DNA from: Eublepharis macularius
Taxonomy: Eukaryota; Chordata; Lepidosauria; Squamata; Eublepharidae
NCBI RefSeq assembly: GCF_028583425.1
Contig: NC_072795.1
Coordinates: 9,261,001-9,325,000, forward strand
Length of the DNA stretch: 64,000 nucleotides
Direction of reading: 5' to 3'
A program made the position numbers and the translations under genes. Below are positions 53,969 through 63,149 of this stretch, piece by piece; the stretch's first letter is position 1, and each line of letters begins with the position of its first letter. Below the pieces are notes generated by a model that saw only the letters and a program-made list of their open reading frames with translations, was not told the origin of the DNA and did no database searches.

Positions 53969-56900
53969 CAACACGGGTGGTGCAGAGTATGCCTGCTAGT
54001 ATTGGATCCACAGGAGATTGCCTCCTTGAGATCTATTAAACAAGTTGCTTTCTCAATATGTAGTAGTGCCAACGTGGTTTACTTAATCAAATGTAAATGT
54101 GATTTGTTATACGTTGGCAGCACTACATATCGGATAAGGCAACACCTGCAGGAGCATCAATCTTGCATTAAGTGCCTGAAGCTGGACATAAGAAAACTGA
54201 AATGTACCATTCTCTATGCATCCCAGGTGTCTTGGGCGGAGGCAGTTTTATTGGATTTACGTAGGAAGGAAGCCACAAAAATGGATCCACAAAATGAATA
54301 GTTTAACCCTGTGGGGTATAAATATATTAAAAAAATAATTTGACGTGTTTCCTATAACCATTATGTGTTGGTAGTCGACAGAGGGCTTGACCCTTTAACA
54401 ATTATTGTGAGCAGGGAAACCAGCTGTAACCAATATCTGTTTAAAAAGCTGTCAAACCTTTTCTGGCCAGCCTCCTGCAGGTGTAACCTGCTTTGTTCAA
54501 GAGCAATATCAAATAAATAGATTTATCTAATTTAAGAACTGGGAGAGTTCATGTCTATGACAGTGTGATCCCACCTTGTGACACTTGCATTTATAAAAGA
54601 TTACAATGAACAAACTTGAGGGAAAAAACCATCTTATTTGGAACAATACAATAATAAAGCATATATAACAACAATCATGTAACAAATCAGGCCTGTTTTA
54701 CTCAAGCAGACCCAGGTCTCAGTCTTTCTGACTTCTGTAGGGTGGTCAGTCCCTTGAATTGCAGCAACTTGTAGCTGTGCTCTACTTTGAGATGCCTTCT
54801 GTTCTTCACAGGAGCCCTAAAACATTGAGAGTTCATAGAAAGGCGTGTTTCTGAGGAGAAAGTGTTTCTCCCTGCAGTTTCAGGCCCTCCAGTCTCTCAG
54901 GGAAAATTGCGCCTTTTTTTCCTTATAAGGAATACCCCAACTGTCTATCTCCCTCTAGTGGGCAAGGGTTACACAGGGGCTTTGCAACAACGTCTTTCTA
55001 GGAGTTAGAACTACATTGATATTGTAAGTATGGACCTTACTTTGAATTATGGAGTTAGTTCTTAATTGGTTGGGGTGGGAGTATGTTATCTTTAGCCTGT
55101 TTTTTAGCCTCATTGGTATGTGTTTTGATGTAAATTTCACATTGTGACTGCTTTGAGAAAAGCAATGCAATGGGATAAAACGGCACCCGACCGCCCATTA
55201 GCTAGTCACATTTGATTGATTTCTTGGCTCTACAAAGAAAGAATTAATCAGCTTTAAAACATAACAACAGCTTTGAAGCTGAAACTGAAGTTTGATATGA
55301 TCCTCTCTGAATGTATTGAAGGAAATATGGATCTCTAACACATGCATTCCACAGTATGCTGTTTTGGACCTCAGGACTGTGACAATATATGGAGTAGAGC
55401 AATATTCAACTATTTATTGATTGATGTATTTATGTACTTATGAAATGTATTTTTTGGATATTATGTACTAGCACTTTATTGTTACAAGAATGATTTATTG
55501 CAAGTGAATTTCATACTGGTTGGAGGTTGACTCAGTGGATGTTTTCACATATTTATATTTCTGATACATGATACTACATGACATAAATATATGAAGCAGA
55601 CACAATTTTGAATTACATTCTTTATTAAATGTTTACTCTTATTTAACTTAGTCAGTTTTCACCATTTTTTTTTCTTTTGGTAAGCTCTTAATCATGATAC
55701 TCTCTGTTCTACAAAAAAGGAACAAAACTTTTTTAAAAAACAATGTTTTAAAATTCATGGGAGATCCTGTTTTGGCCCTAAAAGGCAGTTAACTCATTGC
55801 ATATTTTCTACATACAAGAAATCCTAACTTTTCTCACCTTGTGCTCGCATAGGACAAATGATACATGTGGGATGAGACAGTGGAATTGGCTTCCCAGTGA
55901 TGTGATGTCTTCCCCTTCATTAGCAGTCTTCAAGGAGTGGCTGGAAAAAATAGTTGTTGGGGAAGCTTTAGGCTGTTCCTGCAGTGGGCAGGGGGTTGGA
56001 CTGGACAAGATGGTCTGTAAGACACATTTGAACCCTTACATTCTACGATTCTATGAATTGGACGACTATGTTTCCTGCAGCCTACCCCAAGCAGATTGAC
56101 AGCTCAGGTTTACACTGTTCTCTAATGGCATGTCTGCACTTGTGTGTCATGCATGTGGGTTCTTGTGCATGTTTCCAGTAAGATACACTCATGTAGCACT
56201 AATGCTCTCTGCAGGGATTATGACTTGTGTTGGCACGTTTTGCAAACACTGTAATCCCAGGAATGTAGTAATAACTTCTTTCATGTATTACATTATCCTA
56301 AGAATAGGAAGGGTCAACATTGCATGAATTTCTTAATGCTGGAAGATGGGGGTGAAAGTATGCCTTCCTTGTCTAAAGTACATAGAGCTGGCCAACATCA
56401 CAGACATATCTCAGCACCAGACAGAAACTGATTTTGCATCAGCATTGCAATTTTATTGTACTTACTAGCAACAAAGCCGGTTGTAGGAAAAAATACAATG
56501 GACTCTAGAAAGTTGGGGCTGGGGAGGGCTGGCAAGTGGAGGAGGGGCTGGGGTGGGCTGACAGGTAGGGGAAGGCTGGCAGATGGGGCAGGCTGGGGAG
56601 GGCTGACAGGTGAGGGGCTGAGGAGGGCTGGCAGTTGAGGCAGCCCAGACTGGGAAAGGCTGAGACATGGGGGCTGGAAAGGGCTGATGAAGGGAGACTG
56701 GGGTCGCACCTTTGGAGGCCGGCAGGTGGCTCACCCTTCTCTCCCCTTGCTCGCTCAAATGGGGCTGCAGAGGGTGGCTGGCGGCTCACCCCTCCCGCCT
56801 CTTGCTCAGCTCAAGTGGGGCTGAGGAGGGCTGATGGGGGGAGCTGGGGATCGGGGCGTTGGAGGTCAGCAGGGAGCTCCCCCTCCCCTCCCCCTCCCCA

Positions 56901-59900
56901 GCTCAAGCAGGGCTTCAGAGGGCAGTGGGCGCCTTGCCCTTCCCACCCGTCCCTATCTCTAGTGGGGCTGCTGAGCATGGAGCAGACAGGCTCGCCCTTC
57001 CTACCCCTTGCCTGGCTCAAGTACTCACTGGGGAAAGAAGCATTTCCTCTCCTGCATCTATTGCAGGAGGCGCAGGGAGCACAGGCAGGGAGGAGGGCAC
57101 CCAGCAGGCTGAGCGCTCCTGACCATGCACCCAGAGGCATGGGGCGAGCAGGCAGAGAGACAAGCAGCCAGCAGGCTGAGGCGCTCCTGCACTGGGCGGC
57201 CGGAGGAGAAGGGAGAGCAAGCGAAGAGGCAGGCAGCCAGCAGGCTGACACACTTCTGCACCAGGTGCCCGGAGGTGGAGGGTGCATGGCAGGGAGCATG
57301 GGCAGTGAGGTGGGCAGCCAGCATGCCGATGCGCTCCTGCACCGGGTGCCCAGAGGCACGGGGAACATGGCAGGGAAGAGGGCAGCTGGCAGGCCAACCA
57401 TGAGGACTCACCTCTTATCCCCACTAGGGGCGCACTATCGCACCTGTGTACTGGGATAACCAGTGAGTAGTTGGAAACCCACTTACTGAATTATGTGATA
57501 GGATATATGTAAGCATTAACTTTGATGTTTTCTATCCAGGCAACTTAACCTTTTTTCTTTTTTAACAATAATTTCCCTGAGTAATAATTTCTAAGGGGCT
57601 TTTTATGGGTGCAGGTATTATATTTACCAATGGCCACACCTGGAAGGAACAGAGAAAGTTTGGCGTAGTTACCATGCGGAAGCTGGGACTGGGGAAGAAA
57701 GACCTGGAGTGCCAAATAAAAGAGGAGGCCCATCAGCTAGTTGAGACTTTTGCACGGGCAAAAGGTAAGTGATATTAGGAAACTGCGATGGCCTGTTTGC
57801 TACTTTTCATTACTCAGGGCCAAACAACAGGAAATATACATTTGAAATTATAATCAGCTCCAAAATACTGCAAATAACTCCCTGCAATGGCCATTTCAGC
57901 TTGGGGGAACGGTGGGGGAGAAGCAGTAGGTAAGGTTGCCAACTCCAAGGAGAGAAATACCTGGATATTTTGCGGGTGGAGGTTGAGGAGGGTGGGGTTT
58001 GGGAAGGGGTGAAGCACAGTATGTTATAATCCTATATAGTCCACTGTCCAGAGCAGCCATTTTCTCCAGGGAAACTGATCTCTGTCACCCAGAGATCAGT
58101 CATAATTCTGGGAGATCTCCAGCCACCATCTTCTCCCACACACACCACAGTTCTGAGCCAAATCAGGAGCCTGATAATTTTAAAAATTATCTTCCCTGAA
58201 GGAATTATGCGGCTGTGAAGAAAACAAGTCAGGTCCAGGGAACCTGCAAACATATATTAACATGTATTTTGGCCTTCAGTGGATGCTTGAGTTAATTTGC
58301 TGTGCATAAGACTGTAAATAACTCCCCTATATATGCCCAGCATTGAAATTATGTCTCCTCCTCTAGAGGCATCCCAAATACATAATATTTTATTGTGTGT
58401 TAGCTGAGTGGGTTTATTTGTATATTTTGGACATTTTGAAATGGAACTTAATATATTTCTTCAGATTTTCTAATATGTAATCCAGTTTTAAGATTTCAGA
58501 GACCTCGTTTTCCTTTAGCTAACTGCACTATCATATCCGTCTCTAAGTATCCACAAGGGAAGAAAATTAATGTTACGATTTGTAAATAACTTTATTTTCA
58601 GGGCAGCCATTTGACCCTTCATTACCCATCTCTATGTCCATCTGCAATATGATCTGTGCTGTGGCTTTTGGACAGAGGTTTTCTCTTGAAGATGAAGAAT
58701 TCCCCAAGTTGATGGAAGCCATTGCCTATTTGTCCAAATATGTTGGCACCATTTCTTATGGTGTAAGTCAACTTTTTGTTACCTGTTGAGTCTGACATGT
58801 CCCATCTCCCAAGGTCCCTAACCCTCCATCTTTGGCCTGAAAAATGTATGGATGCAGAAGAATTTAACATATTTATTGTTTTGACTATCAAAATATCCCC
58901 CACTCTGTACTATATCTTTGAAACTTTTCTCCTTGGTCAGAGGTGGTACTCAACCCCATGAAGGAGAGAAAGAGACATGAAAACTACTTTTCCACAGTTT
59001 TGTTTACCATGTTACTGAATTTCTTTGCTAGGGGACTGTATCGCTGCTGTTTTCATATTTGTCCCCATAAATAAGTACCATCTAAATCACTTCTGTCGTA
59101 TCCTCATGTTCGTCATCTGAGCTGTACAATCATCTCCATTGTTTTTATCAGCCAAGTTTCCAAACACACTTCGTGGCTGCTTTTATAGTACTTTCGGAAG
59201 GTTCCACACAGATAGACTTTTCCTCGGGAACAGGATTCATTTTTTAAAATCTTATCTGAACCTCATACACGACAACACAAAACCCCATGAGTAGCAGCTT
59301 GGCAGGAACATTCAGATTACAAATTTTGATACAAGAAGAGTTCAGGGCTCTGGGAAGGGTTGGATTCAACCTTTGGGAAATGTTGTGTAGTGGCAGTCAG
59401 GTTCAGATTTTCTATCCTCTAAATAATGTATTGTCATCGCAATTTTGTTCCCATGGTAATTTACCTGATTCTGAGATTCACAGTGGCTAAGTTTTCTTAG
59501 GTACCTTTATAAGGGAAATTTTGACTCTGCTATTCCCTGTCTTTTTATAATTCTTGGAACAGTCAACAAGTATGGAACCTGTTTCTACTGGCAATAGTTT
59601 AGGTGGGTGGCTGTGTTATTCTACAGTAGAACAGCGAGATTAGAGTCCAGTGGCACCTTAGAGAACAACAAGATTTTCAGAGCATAAACAGAGTCATAAT
59701 TTTTAGACACATGTAAGAATGGAGAGTCTTTAGACACAAGTAAGAATGGAGATCCTTATGCCTTTATATCAGAGGTAGCAAAGGAAGACATCAGGATGTA
59801 AAAGGACAATAGAACTTGATTTGCTACACCCCTCTCATCTAATCAAGCTGCATTGTACCTTTACATCCTGATCCCCCACATTGTAACACCCCAGCCAGCT

Positions 59901-61750
59901 TGGGTTGAATTATTAATGGCTCAAAGGTTTCCACTCCTACTAGTGTCTGAAGAAGGAAGTTCAGACTCTCAAAGGTTACACTCTGAAAATGTAGTTGGTC
60001 TCTAAGGTGCCACTGAAATCTAATCCAGCAGTTTTACTTCTACCCGTTCGTCAGGTGCCATACATTCAAGAACCAAAAGTTTCCAAGACTGAACAATAAG
60101 AATCCGAGTATATAAAAGGCTAGCTGTGTTCCTGACAACACACATCGTACTCTGGTGCTCCTCCAGAGAGTGCACCATGGCAGGAAGCCCAGGCCAGGAT
60201 CAGGCATGGAACAAGCAGCAATACCCACCCCCAACTTCACCCAGCTGGGATCAGGAGCAGAGCAGGTGGCAATGCCTGCCCTATCCTTCACATAGCTGGG
60301 ATCAAGACCTGAGATGGAAGCAATGCCTGCTCTCTGTCTTCACCCAGATGGGATCAGGAGTGGAGCAGGTGGCAATGCCCACCCCCCAACTTCACCCAGT
60401 TGGCATCAGTAATGTAGCAGGTGGCAATGCCTGTCCCCCTTTACCTGGCTGCCTTCACCCAGCTGGGATCAGGAGCAGGGCAGGTGGTTATGCCAGCTGC
60501 CCACCATCACCAAGCTGGGATCAGCAGCGAAGCAGGTGGCAATGCCTACCTCTAACTTCACCTTTCTGGGATCAGGTATGGAGAAGAGGCAATGCCTTCT
60601 CTCCCCTTTACCCAGTAAGAATCAGGAGCAGAGCAAGTGGCAATGCCTGCCTGCTCCCTTTACCCAGCCAGAATCAGGCACAGAGCAGGCAACAATGCCT
60701 GCCCCCTTTACCCGGCTGAGATCAGGCATGGAGCAGGTGGCAATGCCTGCCTTCACCCAGCTGGGATCAGGAGGGGAACAGGTAGCAATGCCCATCCCCC
60801 CTTCACCCAGCTGGGATCAGGAGTGGAATAGGTGGCAATGCCCACCCCTCGCCTTCACCCAGCTGTGATCAGGAGCAGAGCAGGTGCCAATGCTCATCCC
60901 CCACCTTCAGCTGGCCAGGATCAGGCATGGAGTAGGTGGCAATGCCCGCTCCCCTTCACTCAGCCGGGATCAGTCATGGAGGAGGAGGAGGCAATGCCCC
61001 CTTCCCACCCTCCCCTTTCTAGAGCCCACTGTATTTTTTTCCCACAACGGGCTTTGTTACTAATCTTGAGATATTAACTGTCCGCTGTTACACTAATCAC
61101 TCAAAGTAGGAGTCCAGTGGCACCTTAAAGAATAATAACATTGATTTTCGCATTAGCATTCATAAGGCAGGGCTTACTTTGTGAGATGCAGGATGCTGGA
61201 ATAATTTCTTAGAATCATTAAGGTGCCAGAGGAATTTTAGTTGCTTTTCTGCAACCGAAAAACACAGCTTCCCCTCTGCATCACTGTATTGATGCTCAGG
61301 CTTAGCAGTAACACATGTGCCAATCTTCTGACAACTTGCTCCATTAGTGAAGAGCACCTTTGGAGGCTACAGTGAGGAGAGAAAAATAGTAAGAACAGCT
61401 GCTTAACCATTCTGTCCGGTTCTACTAGTGGTCCCATCTTTCACGCGCTGAAAGTCAGTTGGTATAATCCAAGCCATAATGCTAATGTGGGAACCCAAAA
61501 GAGGTGTTTTACTAACTGTTTCAAAGAGTGGTCACAAGGTACTAATAGGATTTTGTTTTCTTCTTTCCTGTAGCTGTTTGAAATGTTCCCATGGATTGTG
61601 AAACATCTCCCAGGGCCTCACCAGAAAGCATTTCTACATGCAAAAGTTATACAAACATTTGCAAAGAAGGAAATAGAAAAGCATAAGGAGCATGAGGCCA
61701 TGCATGAGCCACAAGATTTCATCGATTTCTATCTATTGCATATGAAGAAA
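42993..61750 (+). CDS. CYP2-family cytochrome P450, gene B (exons 1-5, 3' end outside window; frameshift in exon 2)
   Basis: Tandem paralog of gene A. Exons seen: 42993-43187, 51182-51345, 57615-57764, 58602-58762 and 61574-61750. Exon 1 gives the N-terminal ER anchor and the proline hinge [12 protein letters not shown]. Exons 1, 3, 4 and 5 have canonical lengths and clean GT-AG sites. Exon 2 is 164 nt instead of 163 nt because of an A8 run near its 3' end. As written, exons 1-2 and exons 3-5 are in different frames. Deleting one A would make the junction read IIKKRGIIF, the expected family sequence. So this is either a recently inactivated gene or a sequence error. In gene A, exon 6 follows exon 5 by about 3.2 kb, so here it would lie just past the window edge. 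The large introns 1 (8.0 kb) and 2 (6.3 kb) are full of transposons. Confidence 0.88.
43515..43865 (-). mobile_element. BovB-like (RTE) LINE, 3' fragment in gene B intron 1
   Basis: The - strand frame at 43524-43787 reads [40 protein letters not shown] and [13 protein letters not shown], the RTE C-terminus. A cacacacaca tail at 43513-43522 marks the 3' end. Confidence 0.82.
43866..44670. other. Gene B intron 1, unrecognised stretch
   Basis: No repeat signature or open frame of note. Confidence 0.5.
44672..45237 (-). mobile_element. Helitron-type minisatellite element, copy 3, truncated (gene B intron 1)
   Basis: The left end holds the degraded 3' terminus (cagaaaaaatacaatgggct, ctagaaagg), followed by about 10 units of the tctgctcctgatcccagctg-type array. 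It breaks off at 45237 with no 5' end. Confidence 0.7.
45238..46324. other. Gene B intron 1, unrecognised stretch
   Basis: A G10 run at 45506-45516. No gene or repeat recognised. Confidence 0.5.
46325..46545 (-). mobile_element. 5S-rRNA-headed SINE with BovB-like tail
   Basis: On the - strand: cagatctcagaagttaagca (5S internal promoter region), then aattggacgggac, then the SINE body caggcaatggcaaaccacct. The tail gtcaccataagtcagccatg resembles the 3' end of the BovB-like copies. Matches the known 5S-Sauria SINE design. Confidence 0.8.
46546..47689. other. Gene B intron 1, unclassified repeats
   Basis: The segment 46800-47110 has the retroelement-like text agcccgtttcgtgaatggat and repeated 'gtgcacactggcac' motifs, possibly a Penelope-like 3' region. 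Family not certain. Confidence 0.3.
47690..47980 (+). mobile_element. BovB-like LINE, internally deleted
   Basis: Starts with RT N-terminal text (aaaaaggagatgctaaagag; aggtgttcaagctggattca) and jumps near 47900 to the 3' end (tccataagacagaagtgact) with a (ca)n tail to 47982. Confidence 0.7.
48160..48710 (-). mobile_element. L2-type LINE, 3' fragment
   Basis: The - strand frame encodes [20 protein letters not shown] and [12 protein letters not shown]. The left end carries ttccgcccttcccgcaagcg and the tail. Confidence 0.75.
49062..49690 (+). mobile_element. 5S-headed SINE split by a hAT MITE
   Basis: Left part: caagcctgatctcgtcagat, ctcggaagttaagcagg (5S sequence) to 49123. Right part from 49566: aaggaagaccagggttgcta and the SINE body. 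The insert is the MITE at 49124-49565 with duplication gatgagaa. Confidence 0.82.
49124..49565. mobile_element. hAT-like MITE (CAGGGGTCATTT family), 442 bp
   Basis: Ends CAGGGGTCATGTC / TTGAAATGAGCCCTG, perfect 8-bp duplications gatgagaa (49116-49123, 49566-49573). Same interior as 30617-31051. Confidence 0.87.
49691..51090. other. Gene B intron 1, 3' part
   Basis: Contains a (ca)n run at about 50010-50030 and a possible old LTR-like segment (tctagctcaataaacacgta, 50868-50887). Otherwise nothing recognised. Confidence 0.4.
51182..51345 (+). CDS. CYP2 gene B exon 2, carrying a +1 frameshift
   Basis: Acceptor gccag, donor gtaagt. It encodes [20 protein letters not shown], then GFEAVKEAL and DFAGRPE, all standard CYP2 exon 2 sequence. 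Length is 164 nt against the family's 163 nt. The surplus base lies in the run of eight A at 51334-51341. As written the exon ends TIIKKTR and enters exon 3 in the wrong frame. With seven A the phase becomes 1 and exon 3 continues as GIIFTNG. Confidence 0.88.
51346..52250. other. Gene B intron 2, 5' part
   Basis: 51464-51710 aligns with gene A 1-250; the rest is unmatched. No gene. Confidence 0.5.
52262..52385 (+). mobile_element. 5S-headed SINE head fragment
   Basis: cccaatcttatcagatctca, gaagctaagcagggttgg, acttggatgggaaacc: diverged 5S rRNA sequence. Its body is interrupted by the MITE at 52391. Confidence 0.72.
52391..52539. mobile_element. GCTGATTCC-family MITE, complete 149 bp
   Basis: GCTGATTCCACACGTGTTGG / CCAACATGTGCGGAATCAGC, 5-bp duplications caacg (52386-52390, 52540-52544). 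Same length as 18207-18355. Confidence 0.85.
52780..53375 (+). mobile_element. BovB-like (RTE) LINE, 3' part
   Basis: Frames give [35 protein letters not shown] and [17 protein letters not shown]. The 3' end is ccataagttggaagcaactt with an acacaca tail. Confidence 0.8.
53550..53725 (+). mobile_element. 5S-headed SINE with BovB-like tail
   Basis: tcagatctcagaagctaagc, agggttggtacttggatg, ending ggtcaccaccatatgttggc. The head is 5S and the tail resembles the BovB 3' end. Confidence 0.75.
53908..53975. repeat. Microsatellite (CAC)n(CAA)n
   Basis: Continuous run of cac then caa triplets, with caacaaccaac variants at its left edge. Confidence 0.95.
53995..54310 (+). mobile_element. Penelope-like element, GIY-YIG fragment
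   Basis: The + strand frame at 54002-54301 contains [29 protein letters not shown] and [14 protein letters not shown]. This is the GIY-YIG endonuclease plus C-terminus of Penelope-like elements, including the zinc-coordinating C-x-C that precedes the second motif. The 5' part is missing. Confidence 0.75.
54311..55849. other. Gene B intron 2, unclassified
   Basis: AT-rich. 54380-54590 has LTR-like text with AATAAA and a final gtgatcccaccttgtgacac. No gene recognised in the rest. Confidence 0.35.
55850..56062 (+). mobile_element. CR1 LINE 3' end
   Basis: Encodes [24 protein letters not shown] C-terminal text, followed by the typical gcagggggttggactggaca and tail attctacgattctatga. Confidence 0.85.
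56465..57503 (-). mobile_element. Helitron, complete, 1039 bp, with empty site in gene A
   Basis: On the - strand it runs TCCTATCACATAATTCAG ... GGCTTTGTTGCTAG, flanked by A (5') and T (3') and no target duplication. Gene A at about 759-770 shows the uninterrupted site gtacttatctatgtaagc. Its last 45 bp match the ends of the other Helitron copies here. The interior is GC-rich with ggctggggagggctgacag-type repeats and long open frames on both strands that reflect composition, not a gene. Confidence 0.85.
57615..57764 (+). CDS. CYP2 gene B exon 3
   Basis: 150 nt, acceptor tgcag, donor gtaagt, phase 1 in and out. It encodes [20 protein letters not shown], with the helix C WxxxR intact, and ends LVETFARAK. 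Confidence 0.93.
57933..58130. mobile_element. GTTGCCAACCTCCAGG-family element (gene B intron 3)
   Basis: Starts aaggttgccaactccaagg; the interior is as at 1187-1395 in gene A and occupies the same intron position, so the insertion predates the gene duplication. The right end is truncated. Confidence 0.55.
58602..58762 (+). CDS. CYP2 gene B exon 4
   Basis: 161 nt, acceptor ttcag, donor gtaagt, ends in phase 0. It encodes [30 protein letters not shown] and ends YVGTISYG. Reading frame intact. Confidence 0.93.
59600..60025. repeat. Interspersed repeat shared with gene A 6070-6720
   Basis: gtttaggtgggtggctgtgt, agtggcaccttagagaacaa, tgaagaaggaagttcagact. Present at the same place in both paralogs; class not assigned. 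Confidence 0.5.
60103..61063 (+). mobile_element. Helitron with tandem repeats, copy 4 (gene B intron 4), paralogous to copy 1
   Basis: Starts TCCGAGTATATAAAAGG after A and ends TTTGTTACTAA before T. 961 bp against 1097 bp in gene A; the difference is in the number of minisatellite units. Confidence 0.75.
61064..61573 (+). other. Gene B intron 4, 3' part
   Basis: Aligns with gene A 7882-8844 minus the 404-bp MITE. No other repeat recognised. Confidence 0.6.
61574..61750 (+). CDS. CYP2 gene B exon 5
   Basis: 177 nt, acceptor ctgtag, donor gtaagt, phase 0. It encodes [20 protein letters not shown] and ends [12 protein letters not shown]. This is the last exon of gene B inside the window. Confidence 0.93.
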
Positions 61751-62634
61751 GTAAGTATTCAGCCTGTACATGAAATCAGAAACTAAATCAAAGGTCAGGG
61801 GGAGAGAGGTAAATGAAAACTGTAATCTTTGAACATGTATGTCTACTTGCTGAATGAGCTCTAGGTTCAGAAGACTGAAATGAGGCCTCCCTCTTGGCCA
61901 CTGGATCACTTGTTCAGGTGCTAGGTAGTGCTGCTTACACACATTCCACCTGTGCAGAACTTAAAAAACATTTGTAACACACAGGGATTTATTGTGCTGT
62001 GTAGAACTGAAGGAAGTGGAACAATTTCAGAATTTCCAGGCATTGATCAACGGTTAGCTTCATGTTTGTTACTGTATTTGTATCTGTCCAAAATTAATTT
62101 TGATGCGTACCGTTATGTATAATCACTGTTAAATTATTGTATAATCACTGTCAAATTCTGTAGATTGATTTGAATGTTCTTTGGGAAAGCAGAGTGATAA
62201 TGAAACTGCCAGTACTTTTCCTTAGGATATGATAAGCAACGCAGGATGGAGAATGTCATCTGCTCTGCCTGGACCATTTCCCTTAATTTTCAGCTCAGAA
62301 GAACAATAGAATAGACTGTATATGTAAACAGAGGACAGCCAAACTGCTCTGTCATGGAGGTTGGGCTCAATCTCGATGAACTAAAGAATTTCTTTGTCCT
62401 CAGATTGAATTGTAGGGAGGGGATTGAACACCTACAAATGTGTGAAAATTGACCACATTTCAACTGGCTTTTTATTCCAGATGGCTAAAATCAGTACTTT
62501 GAATCATCAAAGCAAGATAAGGGGTTGAATCCACTGCAAAATCTCCAGTTGTGCCAGAACCCTTGCACAAGTGGAAATGGAAGAAAATGATCACAGTAGC
62601 CACTAGTGCTAAGTCAGACTTACTGTATCTGTAC

Positions 62635-62870
62635 TAGAAATGGGCATGAACCGGAAAAAAAACTGAACATGGTGTTCGTTGTTCATTGCCATCCATGAAC
62701 AACGAAGAACGAACATTGATGAACATGACCTGTACACGAACTTGTTCGTTGTTTGTGGGGTCCAGCAGGCTGTCCTCCAGCCATCAAGATCCCTACCACA
62801 CCATTCCCAGAAACCTTACCTGAGTAGACAGCAGGAAATGTACCAATATTAAATAATAACTTTTTTTAAT
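62635..62870. mobile_element. One-ended TAGAGATGGGCA-family MITE fragment (gene B intron 5)
   Basis: Starts TAGAAATGGGCATGAACC followed by gttcgttgttcat inverted motifs. The right end was not found. Gene A lacks it. Confidence 0.45.
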
Positions 62871-63149
62871 TGGGCATAAGCTAGAAGCCTCCAAATCATG
62901 ATAGAGGAGCTGGCATTCTTGGCGTCAATGATGTTTTAGGAACTCAGGTGTGAAATGATTGAGCCCTGAATCTCTGTAGGGATCAAAAACTGGTTAAATG
63001 GCCAGAATAAATTAACAATTTTCACAAAGGAGGGCAGTGAGTGGCAACATCCCACAAGGAAGTATCAACCGGTTTACAGATCTGTGTTTATTTGCCTACC
63101 AATACAATCTCACCCAGAGTCACTTCTTTGGGGAAAACCTTCATCAGAT

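Noticed and set aside
56635-57459. 274-codon open frame and a 196-codon frame on the opposite strand
   Set aside because: GC-rich, repetitive interior of a Helitron absent from gene A; both strands open because of composition; no domain recognised.
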